Origin: Prorocentrum cordatum
Taxonomy: Eukaryota; Sar; Dinophyceae; Prorocentrales; Prorocentraceae
Length of the DNA stretch: 64,000 nucleotides
Direction: 5' to 3'
NCBI GenBank assembly: GCA_963575745.1
Contig: CAUYUJ010022548.1
Coordinates: 399,637 to 463,636, forward strand
Below, piece after piece: positions 42,720 to 53,479 of this stretch (position 1 is the first letter of the stretch; each line of letters starts with the position of its first letter). Both the position numbers and the translations under genes were made by a program. The notes under the pieces were generated by a model, which saw only the letters and a list, made by a program, of their open reading frames with translations, searched no databases and was not told the origin of the DNA.

Positions 42720-43070
42720 AAGACTGCCAGGAACCCAACGACCCCGAGGACGCCTGCTCCGAGGAGGAAAGCGAGAGCGATCTCGTCGTAGACGTGGAGC
42801 CCAAGCCGCCCGCCGAGCCGGACCCGCCCGCCCTGCCTGCGGGTAGGGCCAGCGCTTTGGACGCGTCTGGGAAGAGGTACTACTACCAGAGGGTGGCGCA
42901 GCAGACGTAGTGGCAGCCCCCGTGTGACGATGGTAAAGCCCAGCAGCCGGTGGGCAAATAGGCCGCGCTCGCGCCGACCTCCTTGTCAGTGGGTTGGACC
43001 AGAAAACTGGACCAGACCGGGCGGCGCTACTACCATAACGGGGCCACCAGGCTGACCTGCGGGCCCGCGA
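42720..43070 (+). pseudogene. Decayed tandem WW-domain gene fragment
   Basis: In one frame an acidic stretch (EESESDLVVDVEP, about 42763-42800) is followed by LDASGKRYYYQRVAQQT*WQPP (42857-42922) and, about 30 codons on, GWTRKLDQTGRRYYHNGATR (42995-43055). Both match the WW fold: G(K/R)xYYxN, then T-x-W-x-x-P. WW1 has Arg for the first Trp and a TAG stop (42908-42910) just before the second. WW2 keeps the first Trp but has Cys (TGC) for the second. A further stop lies between them (TAG at about 42959). WW domains bind proline-rich peptides; this copy is probably non-functional unless introns remove the stops. Confidence 0.6.
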
Positions 43071-43165
43071 GGCACCAGCTGAGCTATCAGGGCCACCTGC
43101 TGATCCACGCGAGCCACCACCGGACCTACGGGGACCACCACCTGAGCTACGAAGATCACCAGCCC

Positions 43166-44225
43166 CTGGAGTTCCCCTTCCTACTGCCTGGGGGTCCTAC
43201 GCTCCACTGTTCAAGAGCCGGCAGCACCAGCAAGCTGGGCACCAGGATGCCGATCTGCAGGGCGCACAATGTCTTTGTAGCGGGCCCAGCCCCCCCGCTC
43301 TACCCCAACCCCTTCCCTTTCCGTGCTTGGGGATGCACATGCGGAATCGGCGCTGCCCCCCTCTCCCCCCCGCATCTCCTGCAACGAGGTCCCCTGTTGC
43401 CGTCCAGGGGGGGGGCCTCCCGCCAGGCGAGCGCGGGCCCGGTCCCGCGGGTGCGCTCGTGTGGCGACCGCGGCGCAGGGATCGATGTCATAGCGGTGCG
43501 CAGCAGGAGAAGGAGGAGGAGGAGGAGGAGGAGGAGGAGGAGGAGGAGGAAGAGGAGAAAGGGGAGGAGGAAGAGGAGAAAGGGGAGGAGGAAGAGGAGA
43601 AAGGGGATGAGGAGGAGGAGGAGGCGGAGGAGGCGGAGTAGGAGGCAGGAGAGGGGAGGCGAATCATCGCAGAGGAGATGGAGGAGGGGGACCTTCGGAT
43701 GCACCACCACGCTGCGGCGCGACGCGCTAACTAAGTCCCGGTCCCCGCGCCGGTCGCCTCGACACGCTCCGCAGAAATCCCTGACCATACACAACGCCGC
43801 GAAGAGGTACGGCAATCAAGCTCAAGGGGGTGCCACCCGAGAGGTCCATTCTGACAAGGATCCGGCACGAATCCATCTAACCGGGACGCAACACGTTGCA
43901 CGTTTTGCCCTGCACTGGAAGGCGGTGCCCAGCGAGAGCCCCACCCTGAAAAAGAGCCGCCCTCCATCCGCGCCAGAGTTGCACAGCTTTTTGCATGTAC
44001 GCTAAAGTCGCGATGACATCTCAAGCGAGACCCCAGTTTCGAAACAAAAATAGCCCCCCTCCGTAAATGAATCAATTTCTAAGAACCCTCTCGGTAATCA
44101 CCGAAACATTCCCCAATTCAGGGTTTGTTCTTAGCTTGGTCGGGGGGTCTGGGGCCTCGCACTGAAAAACAATACTATTTCTGACCCTTCCCTCGGAAAA
44201 CCACCGACCAACTTCTCGCTTTTGT
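43166..44225. other. GGA microsatellite and unassigned flanks
   Basis: 43505-43640 is a (GGA)n tract containing three direct copies of GAAGAGGAGAAAGGGGAGGA. The rest shows no gene or array. Confidence 0.5.
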
Positions 44226-45560
44226 TCCCAACCCTCCTGCGTTGGGTACTCGTTTTTCCCAACCCTCCTATGGTTGGGTACTCGTTTTGAATAGAGCAGT
44301 GTGGTCGCCCCGTCCTCCTCCTCCCCTCTCCTCGCCTCCTCCTCTCCTGTCTCCTGTGTTCCCTTCTCCTCTTCTCTCGTGCCGTCGGGCTGCGATCTGC
44401 GCAACTGTCGCCACTTTCGTGGGCTCCTGGGAGGCCCAGCGGAGGTACGTCCCGCGCGGATCACCTCGAGACCTCGCGGTGCCCAGGGGGCTGCGATCTG
44501 CGCAACTGTCGCCACTTTCGCGGGCTCCTGGGAGGCCCAGCGGAGGTACGTCCCACGCGGATCACCTCGAGACCTCGCAGTGCCCTGGGGGCTGCGATCT
44601 GCGCAATTGTCGCCATTTTCGTGGGCTCCTGGGAGGCACAGCGGAGGTACGTCCCATGCGGGCCACCTCGAGACCTCGCGGCGCCCTGGGGGGCTGCGAT
44701 TTGCGCAACTGTCCCAGTTTCGTGGGCTCCTGGGAGGCCCAGCGGAGGTACGTCCGTCCCACGCGGACCACCTCGAGACCTCGCGGCGCCCTGGGGGGAG
44801 GCTGTGATCTGCGCAATTGTCGCCACTTTCGTGGGCTCCTGGGAAGCCCAGCGGAGGTACGTCCCACGCGGACCACCTCGAGACCTCGCGGCTGCTTGGG
44901 GGGCTGCGATCTGCGCAATTGTCGCCACTTTCGTGGGCTCCTGGGAGGCCCAGCGGAGGTACGTCCCACGCGGACCACCTCGAGACCTCGCGGTGCCTTG
45001 GTGGGCTGCGATCTGCGCAATTGTCGCCATTTTCGTTGGCTCCTGGGAGGCCCAGCAGAAGTACGTCCCACGCGGACCACCTCGAGACATGGCCGCCCCT
45101 TGGGGGGGGTGCGATCTGCGCAACTGTCGCCACTTTCGTGGGCTCCTGGGAGGCCCAGCGGAAGTACGTCCCACGCGGACCACCTCGAGACCTCGCCGCC
45201 CCGTTGTGTGGGAGACGTCCCAGGCCAGGCTGGTGGCGACACCTGCAGACTCCTCTCTGTGCGTGACCCTCAAGGCGCACGCGTCTCTGCGGGGTGTCCT
45301 GCGGCCATGTGCCCTATGCAGGCGCCATCCCGCAGGGGGTGGGTATAGCAGCCTGGTAGCATTGCCCGATCGCCCCTCTCACACGTTTGGGGGCTTGCGA
45401 TTTGCGCAACCGTCGCCATTTTCGTTGGCTCCTGTGAGACCCAGCGGAGGTGGGTCCCACGCGGACCACCTCGAGACCTCGCCGCCTCCTGGGGGCTTGC
45501 ATTGGGCGGTCCTGAATTGAATCGCCACATGCGTAGAAAGGGTTAGGCGCGTCGCACGGT
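44226..45560 (+). repeat. 101-bp satellite, array 1 with leader and tail
   Basis: Leader 44226-44390, then about nine monomers of 101-108 bp (44391-45200), a 190-bp unrelated spacer, one more monomer (about 45391-45495) and a tail with AATCGCCACATG and AGAAAGGGTT (45518-45560). Each monomer has TGCGATCTGCGCAA, CGTGGGCTCCTGGGAGGC, GTACGTCCCACGCGGA and ACCTCGAGACCTCGCGG. The consensus has no stop codon in any of six frames. Confidence 0.9.
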
Positions 45561-45561
45561 A

Positions 45562-47625
45562 ATGAATAGAGCAGTGTGGTCGCCCCGTCCTCCGCCTCTT
45601 CCCCTCTCCTCCCCTCCTCCTCTCCTGTCTCCTGTGTTCCCTTCTCCTCTTCTTTCGTGCCGTCGCGCCGCGATCTGCGCAACTGTCGCCACTTTCGTGG
45701 GCTCCTGGGAGGCCCAGCGGGGGTGCGTCCCACGCGGACCGCCTCGAGACCTCGCGGCGGCTTGGGGGGTTGCGATCTGCGCAACCGTCGCAACGTTCGT
45801 GGGCTCCTGGGAGACCCAGCGGAGGTACGTCCCACGCGGACCGCCTCGAGACCTCGCGGTGCTTTGGGGGCTGCGATCTGCGCAATTGCCCCCACTTTCG
45901 TGGGCTCCTGGGAGGCCCAGCGGAGGTATATCCCATGCGGACCACCTCGAGACCTCGCGGCGACCTGGGGGGGGGTGCAATCTGCGCAATTGTCGCCACT
46001 TTCGTGGGCTCCTGAGAGGCCCAGCGGAAGTGCGTCCCACGCGGACCACCTCGAGACTTCGCGGCGCCCTGGGGGGGTGCGATCTGTGCAACCGTCCCCA
46101 CTTCCGCGGGCTCCTGGGAGGCCCAGCGGAGGTACGTCCCACGCGGACCACTTCGAGACCTCGCGGCACCCTGGGGGTTGCGAACTGCGCAGTTGTCCCC
46201 GCGTTCGTGGGCTCCTGGGAGGCCCAGCGGAGGTACGTCCCACGCGGACCACCTCGAGACCTCGCGGTGCGTTGGGGGCTGCGATCTGCGCAATTGTCCC
46301 CGGTTTCGTGGACTCTTGGGAGGCCCAGCGGAGGTATGTCCCATGCGGATCACCTCGAGACCTCGCGGCGACCTGGGGGGGTTGCAATGTGCGCAACTGT
46401 CGCCACTTTCGTGGGCTCCTGGGAGGCCCAGCGGAAGTGCGTCCCACGCGGACCACCTCGAGACTTCGCGGCGCCCTGGGGGGTTGCGATCTGTGCAGCC
46501 GTCCCCACTTTCGTGGGCTCCTGGGAGGCCCAGCGGAGGTACGTCCCACGCGGACCACTTCGAGACCTCGCGGCACCCTGGGGGGTTGCGATCTGCGCAA
46601 TTGTCCCCACGTTCGTGGGCTCCTGGGAGGCCCAGCGGAGGTACGTCCCACGCGGACCACCTCGAGACCTCGCGGCGTCCTGGGGGGTTGCGATCTGCGC
46701 AACTGTCGCCACTTTCGTAGGCTCCTGGGAAGCCCAGCGGAGGTACGTCCCACGCGGACCATCTCGAGACTTCGCGGCGGCTTGGGGGGCTGCGGTCTGC
46801 ACAATTTTTGCCACTTTCGTGGGCTCCTGGGAGGCCCAGCGGGGGTACGTCCCACGCGGACCATCTCGAGAACTCGCGGCGCCCTGGGGGCTGCGACCTG
46901 CGCAATTGTCCACATTTTCGTGGGCTCCTGGGAGGCCAGCGGAGGTACGTCCCACGCGGATCACCTCGAGACCTCGCGGTGCCTTGGGGGGCTGCGATCT
47001 GCGCAATTGTCGCCATGTTCGTGGGTTCCTGGGAGGCCCTGCGGAAATACGTCCCACGCGGACCACCTCGAGACCTCGCGGCGCCTTGGGGGGCTGCGAT
47101 CTGCGCAATTGTCGCCACTTTCGTGTGCGGAGGCCCAGCGGAGGTACGTCCCACGCGGACCATCTCGAGAACTCGCGGCGCATTGGGGGTGGGGCTGCGA
47201 TTTGAGCAATTGCCGTTTATTTCGTGGGCTCCTGGGAGGCCCAGCGGAGGTACGTCCCACGCGGACCACCTCGAGACCTCGCGAAGCGCTGGGGGGGTTG
47301 CGATCTGCGCAACCGTCGCCACGTTCGTTGGCTCCTCTGAGGCCCAGCGGAAGTACGTCCCATGTGGGCCGCTTCGAGACTTCGCGGCGCCCTGGGGGGT
47401 TGCGATCTGTGCAATTGTCGCCACGTTCGTGGGCTCGTGGGAGGCCCAGCAGAGGTACGTCTTACGCGGTGTCGCTGCTCTTCGTGTTGCGTTCTTCTGA
47501 TGTCACTGCTGGGCGCTCTTCTTCCGCAGTGCGGCTTTTTCAGCATTTCCGTCAGCATTGAGTGTTCCTGAGTGCAATCGCCACATGTATAGAAAGGGTT
47601 GGGTACGTCGCAGGGTAATTTCAAA
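45562..47625 (+). repeat. 101-bp satellite, array 2 with leader and tail
   Basis: A second leader copy (45562-45668), about 18 monomers (45669-47470) and the same tail words (AATCGCCACATG, AGAAAGGGTT at 47577-47600). Open frames of 530-680 codons exist on both strands, and each long frame cycles through three peptide versions because the monomer is not a multiple of three. Confidence 0.9.
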
Positions 47626-48350
47626 ACGACCTGCCTCCCATCCTTGCAAGTGCTGTTTCGTGTTCGGTCGAATGCGCACGGCGCAAAGTCGGGAATTAAT
47701 TGTCGAACACTACGCGCCTTTCGACCTCGTAGCCGTTGAAAGCTTTAAGCTTCAGGATCATATGCGGTGAGGGACTTTCAGCAAAGCGCCCGCTCAACCC
47801 ATCGACGCGTACGGTGATTCGACGAGGATGGGCAGCGTAGAAGGAAGAGAGGTGGAGGAAGGGGAGGAGAGGCGACGAGGGAGGGCAACGAGGGGGAGGA
47901 TGAGGGGGTGGGGGGTACGGGGGAGGGGTAGCGATAGGGTCGATAGGGGGGAAGAAAGGGTGGGAAGAGAACTATAATAGGAGCAGGTCGGGGGCGAGGA
48001 GGATGAGAAGAGGATGAGGAGGGGCAGAAACAGCAGCAGAGGGGACAGGGAATGGCGAAGTGGACAGGATGGCGAGGTGAGGGGGGGGCGACGAGGACGA
48101 CGAAGGGGAAGGAGGACGCCGACGAGGTATACGAGGAGAAAGAGGAGGGCGAGGAATAGGGGACGAGGAAGGAGGACGACTATGAGGTAGACGAGGAAAG
48201 GAGGACCAGGACGGCGACGAGGTAGACGAGGAAAGGAAGACGAGGAAGGAGGACGCCGACGAGGTCGACGAGCAAGGGCGACGAGGACGACGACGACGAG
48301 GTAGACGGGGAAAGGAGGACGAGGACAGGAGGGAGAGGCTGGATGACAAG
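47626..48350. repeat. Degenerate GAGGAC-rich low-complexity sequence
   Basis: From about 47826, GAGG, GACGAGG and GTAGACGAGGAAAGGAGGAC words recur irregularly. 47626-47825 is unique with no recognised feature. Confidence 0.6.
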
Positions 48351-49748
48351 GAGATGCAGCATCAGCAGCAGAAGATTGCTTGCTATCCGCGCTCTGCGCG
48401 TGCAGAGTTCACAACGTGGACCCAAGCACGTACAGGCAGCGTGCGCTTCACGGTGCCGCCCCTGCCCTTTGTGGAGCGGCCTCGGGGTGGGAACGTGGCA
48501 GGCGTCCCAACTGCCCACCTGGTCCGTTTCGTGCTCTTGCTGCTCCCAGTGTTCTTGCTGCTCCTCCACCCGCCCTCTGCCCCTCTGTTCCCTCCTCGTC
48601 CTCGTCGTCCCCCTCCTCGTGTCGATCCTCCGTCTCCTCCTCCTCCCCCGCCTTCTCTTTTGGGGCGCGCAAGGAATCGAGAAGGGAGAAGGGTGACCTC
48701 AAAGTAACAAGAGCATGACCGAGAAACCTCGACGCGTAAGCATGTCCATGGGCATGGACCGCAAGGAATGCGAGGAAGGGATGCACCGCTCCTGGATGAA
48801 TCGACCGGACTTTGCCGAGTGGGACTTGCCGCCGGCGGGGATCGAATTGATGATAGGGGGTTTGGGATGGTTGCGCGCGATAGCGCAGGACACGGAACAC
48901 AATCGTCACTAGATCTAAGAGTTCTTGAGCGAGCGCGATTTCGAAGCCAAGGCCCGTGCTCTCGAAGGACCTGCCCCCGGCACCCACCCTGTCTGAAAAT
49001 GGCGAGATGAATCCAGCCGAAGACGTGCACAGGGTGGCCCGCCAGTTACGCCGAGACTTGGTTGACGGAGGTCTCTCGCCCAATGGGCGAAAAGCTTCGA
49101 GCAGGCTGGGCTCTCCCATCCCCCCCAAACGATGGGAAGATGTTTCGGGGACCGTCATGCCGCACACGCCTTCGCCACCATCGATGTCACCGCTTTCCGC
49201 TTGACGGTCGGGGTCCAGAAGTGGTCCCCTTGCACATGTGCCGGAGCCCGTGCCAGATATTACACGCATGGGGGACACCGACAGCGAGGAGGAGGAGGAG
49301 AAGGAGTTGCTCCATGTGGTGTGTGAACGGGACGGGTGTTGCGCGCGGTTTGCGAAGTTACGTGGTGTGGGTAAGCGCCAGATCAACTCGTCGACCCGAT
49401 CAGTTCATTTTGCCCCACGTGCTCTTCCCCAGGTTTGCGTCGACAGCGAACTCGTCAGCCGCTTGACTGTGTTCGGGTGCGTGGACCATACACGAAGGCA
49501 TTCGGTTATGGCGTGGATGTCGGGGCGATGCATGCCTGAATACTGCACGCCTGCATTGACCCGACATGTACTCTTGGGTCCCATCGACTCGGGTGAGTTG
49601 CAATGGGGGGTCTTGGGGGGTCGAGAAAGCAGCAACTTTGGCACGTGTTAGGGACTCTTTACGGCCACGTGTTGCCTGGTACCTTTTCGAACATGTTCGG
49701 CGCGGGGACTGCGCCAGTGGTTCACTGCGCATTGAAACCTACTCTTAA
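48351..49748. other. Unassigned, possibly exon-bearing
   Basis: Complex sequence without arrays. Open frames include 49238-49651 (plus, with a short acidic run) and 48448-49386 (minus, 313 codons), and they overlap antisense to each other. Neither shows a domain I recognise and I cannot choose between them. Confidence 0.3.
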
Positions 49749-49905
49749 GTCGGGCCTGGCCCTCTACAGGGGGAATCTTCAAAAATAGTCAAAAAATAGT
49801 CTGGGGACTATTTTCTGCGCATTCTTTGACCGTTTTGGAGTCTTTCTTGAATATTTCTGATTTTTTGTCGAGGATCCCCCTGTAGGGGGACACGACACGC
49901 CCGAC
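49749..49905 (+). mobile_element. Short inverted-repeat element, family 1
   Basis: Starts GTCGGGCCTGGCCCTCTAC, ends CACGCCCGAC. The right end has an extra ACACG (GACACGACACGCCC), a small tandem slip. AT-rich interior with CAAAAATAGTC twice. Confidence 0.8.
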
Positions 49906-51118
49906 TTGGATCTACTCGCGCGAAGCATCTGGCATTATCCAGCTGGTGGAGGAGCGTCGGACCGCGAGGGGCTGCGCGGCGACGCCTGGGCCGCGTGCGC
50001 GCGGCCGCCCAGCCCCGCCTCTGCGTGCAGCCAAGACGCGGAAATCAGAAACCGCTCGGGCTGGGGAGGGGCTCGACGGTCCTTACACTTAGTAGGTCCT
50101 TCCATGGCTGTTTCTCCAGCGTCCCTCGTCCACGCAGGCGGGTTTGGGGTCAAAGAAGGGGCGTCGTTCCTTATTTGGCGTTCCTCCTTTCAGCGGCCCG
50201 ACTGCAGTGCAATTTAGCATCAGGCCCTTGCAGTTTGACCCACCGCGGCAGTTTTAGGGACGCTTGTGGGGCACTCTCGTGCACTGCAACGTTTGGCCGC
50301 CCGCCGGTGTTGCGCATCAGAACGTCTGAGCGGGAGGATGCCGCGCGCGACGTTCGTGGCGCAGCTCAATGGCCACGTAAGGCGTTGCGCCGAAAGCATG
50401 GGACAGCCGCCGTCTAAACGGCAACGTCCAAACCGAGCAACGTACCGTATGTGAGAAGGGGTTGTGCCTCCAATGGCCCCGCTTGGGAAACGTTCGCCCC
50501 CCCTCCCTCCCCCACTTGCGCCCCCGCCATCGACGTTCACTTCATCGACGTCAATTCAGCACCCCTTGCAAGAGTGGTCCGACGATATGGCACGTCAGGC
50601 AGGCTCCCAGGAAATTTCGAGAAAACCTAACGGCCCACTTCCCCGCGACTCCTTCGCGCTCCTGGCCCAGGGCTCAGCGGACAGGTTTCGCACAGGAAGC
50701 GGTCGTGGAGAAAGCCCCAGGGAACCCCGCTTCCCGTGGGGCTCTTTTCTTTCGCGCCGCCCTCCTCTTCCTCTTGGTGCCTCCCTTTCGGCCCCCGGCC
50801 CCCTCTCGGGAGCGACGCGCGCTCGCGTGCACTCACGCGGGTTTCAGAAGAGCCCACTGCGCGAGCAGAACCCGAATCCGCCTGTAGGGGGACATGCCCG
50901 ACCTAACCCCAGTGCACCGCATCCTCCTTCCATGTTTCGCACCCAAGCGCCCGCCCCCCGAGCGGAGAAAAAAAGAAAACAAACACACAAAAACATGGCG
51001 CGAGCATTCGCGACGCGAGGGCCACCTCGCGAAAACAGCGGGGGCAGACGCGCGCACTGGATCGGGCGTCCTCGCCACTTTCCCGCGCCTCTCCCCCCCC
51101 TTGGCCCCCTCTTCAATA

Positions 51119-51121
<3 letters not shown>
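49906..51121. other. Mostly unassigned; solo right end of family 1
   Basis: 50874-50902 (CCGCCTGTAGGGGGACATGC then CCGAC and CTAA) is a right end without a matching left end nearby. 50040-50210 weakly resembles 26935-27110 (GGGGCTCG, CGTTCCTTAT, CCCGACTGCAG). No gene is supported. Confidence 0.45.

Positions 51122-51174
<53 letters not shown>
51122..51174. repeat. (CT)n microsatellite
   Basis: About 25 CT units, then TGTATATCGCG. Confidence 0.95.
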
Positions 51175-51178
<4 letters not shown>

Positions 51179-51760
51179 ATCGCGCTCTCGGTCACTTGCT
51201 CCCGCGGCGACGCCTGGCCACACTGGCCAACCCTTCCTGATGAGCTTGTTTTCCACCACCACCACCACCATATGTTGGAGGGGGGAGGAGGAGGAGGAGG
51301 AGGAGGAGGAGGAGGAGAGGAGGAGGAGGAGGAGGAGGAGGAGGAGGAGGAGGAGGAGGAGGAGGAGGAGGAGGAGGAGGAGCAGGAGGAGGAGGAGGAG
51401 GAGGAGGACCCCCCCTCCAACTTACGGTGGTGGTGGTGGTGGTGGAAAACACGCCCATATTTTCGTCCGACCCAGTGACTTATCCACAGCCACCGCGGCA
51501 GGCGGTTGATGTGGATGTTGTTCGGGCCTCGGGCGGCGGGGGCAGATATACCCGCATCCAGCGCCCATCGAGGTCCACGAAGAGTCCCCAGGCGACTGCC
51601 ATGGATAAGCCCCCGCCTCGGGAAGTGTGGCGAACTGGGGTCGCCCGCGCCCTGTTCCGCGCCCCCACCCCTCCGCCCCCCTCTCCGACATCGCGCTTTC
51701 GGTCGCCCGATCCCGCTTCGCTGCCTGGCCACGCCTGCCAGCTCTTCCCGCTCCAGGATG
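51175..51760. repeat. Inverted repeat around a GGA tract, plus a flanking direct repeat
   Basis: 51244-51285 (TTGTTTTCCACCACC, (CCA)n, GTTGGAGGGGGG) is mirrored by 51411-51454 (CCCCCCTCCAAC, (GTG)n, GTGGAAAACAC), with (GGA)n between them. The words ATCGCGCT(C/T)TCGGTC and GCCTGGCCAC occur at 51178-51225 and again at 51690-51735 in the same order. Confidence 0.65.
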
Positions 51761-52319
51761 GCGATCGCGATCGCCGCGCCCGCCGCGCAGCATACTCGCG
51801 CGCCGTGCGCACTGCCTTGCGCGTGCTGGGGCGCGCCCCTCGCGTCCCGCGCTGCGGGCCCCTCGAGCTCCGCCGCGCGGAACGCACCCGGACCCCGAGC
51901 CTGCCCAGGCTCTGGAACAGGTGGCACACATGCCCTGGCTCTTGCACGCGGGAGGGCGAGGGCCAGGCGGGGTATCGCGTCTCACGTACTCCTTAATGCG
52001 CCCCCACCTCCCCACAGGGCTCAGCCGTGGGAGGGTGGCAGGACAGGCTTCCAGGTACCAGGCACCGCCTGATCTACATCGAGTCAGTCAATCAGGCGGG
52101 GTCGGAGGGGGGGTTCTCGGGGTTATCCCGGTAATTCTCTTGCGGCCAGCATGATTCCGTGAGGAGGCAGGGGTCGGGTGGCCGAGGAGGCGGCGAGCGA
52201 CCGAACGAACGATGGCGAAAATCAAGGCCACCGAGCTCTAGAACACAGTTGCGCCAAAAAAACAAAATCCCAGGCCTATCCTACCCAGGCGCTAAGCCGA
52301 CGCAAAGGACACATTTTAT

Positions 52320-52525
52320 TCAGGTGCCACCCCTACCCAGGCTTCGAACCGATCCAAGCTCGGAACCCACCCAGACCCCGCACCGACCCAGGCTCCAAAC
52401 CCGCACATGCTCCGAATTCACAGAGGGGTTCGAGCTCACCCAGACCCCTCATGAACCCAGGTTCCAAGCGCACGCGGTCTCCGCACCTACCCGGGCACCC
52501 AGGCCTCGAACCTACCTGGGCTGAT
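52320..52525 (+). repeat. Degenerate ~24-27-bp repeat
   Basis: ACCCAGGCT(T/C)CGAACC-type words recur about eight times. 51761-52319 contains nothing recognised, and 52526-53027 is very GC-rich unique sequence. Confidence 0.55.
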
Positions 52526-53027
52526 GGTTCACATGTTGTTCTTCGGGTGGTGCGGATGATGTTGGCGGTTGTCGTTGCTGGCGCTGCCGTTCTCCCTGCT
52601 GGCGTTGGCTGCCAGGCGCGTTTGTGATCAATCTTGCGCGCGTTGCGCGGCGTCGGCGCCTGCGGCGCGCGTCGACTGGGCGCGACCGCGGCATGAGTCA
52701 CCCTCGCGCCGCGCGGTTTTGGCGGGGCGTCCTGCGCTTCAGAGGCAAACTTGCCGTCGCGCGCGCGCGCGCCGAGCGCCCGAGCGGAGCGTCGCGCCCC
52801 GTGGGCGGCAGCTCGCCGACGGGGCCGCGTGCCCCGGGGGGCGATCCCCGCTCTGGCCCCGCGCTCCAGGTGCGGAGCCTTGCGCTCCGCGCGGCGCTCC
52901 CCCCGCGCTCGGGGGCCCGGCGCGCGCCCGTCGACGTCGATTTGCCCAGCTCCGCGCGCTGTCGCTCTTCGCTCCGCGCGCGGAGCTGCGCCCCTGGGCC
53001 GCGGAGCCCCGCTCCCCGCGCGGCCGA

Positions 53028-53225
53028 TGATGTTGGTGGTGGTGGTGGTGGAGGGGGAGGAGGAGGAGGAGGAGGAGGAGGAGGAGGTGGAGGAGGAGGA
53101 GGAGGAGGAGGAAAAGGAGGAGGAGGAGGAGGAGGAGGAGGAGGAGCAGGAGGAGCAGGAGGAGGAGGTGGAGGAGGAGGAGGAGGAGGAGGAGGAGGTG
53201 GTGGTGGTGGAGCAGAAGGAGGAGG
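53028..53225. repeat. (GGT)n/(GGA)n microsatellite
   Basis: A GGT run, long GGA runs with GTGGAGG interruptions, and a second GGT run, giving rough mirror symmetry. Confidence 0.9.
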
Positions 53226-53479
53226 GTACTGAGGGTACTGATGATCCGGGGTGGGTTCACACCCCCTGGCACACAGGCCGAAAGCAGGAGGCTAGCCTAT
53301 GCTATCCTCCTCATCCCAATCCGCCGAAACGTCCTCCCGACGGCGCTGGTCACTCTCCCAAGCAACAAGCGTCTCGGGGGTAGCGAAACCATGCAAGTTC
53401 GCAATCAGTTGGGGTGACAAGGCCGGAAGCTTAGCGATCGCTGAGGTCGGGAGAGGATCACCCTCGGCCGCTACTGGTG

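Noticed and set aside
45314-47561. Four open frames of 530-680 codons on both strands
   Set aside because: They are translations of the 101-bp satellite. Because all frames are open and the peptide changes every monomer, length is no evidence of a gene.
48448-49651. Opposed open frames at 48448-49386 (minus) and 49238-49651 (plus)
   Set aside because: They overlap antisense, have no motifs and include low-complexity tails. Neither could be preferred, so the region is listed as unassigned.
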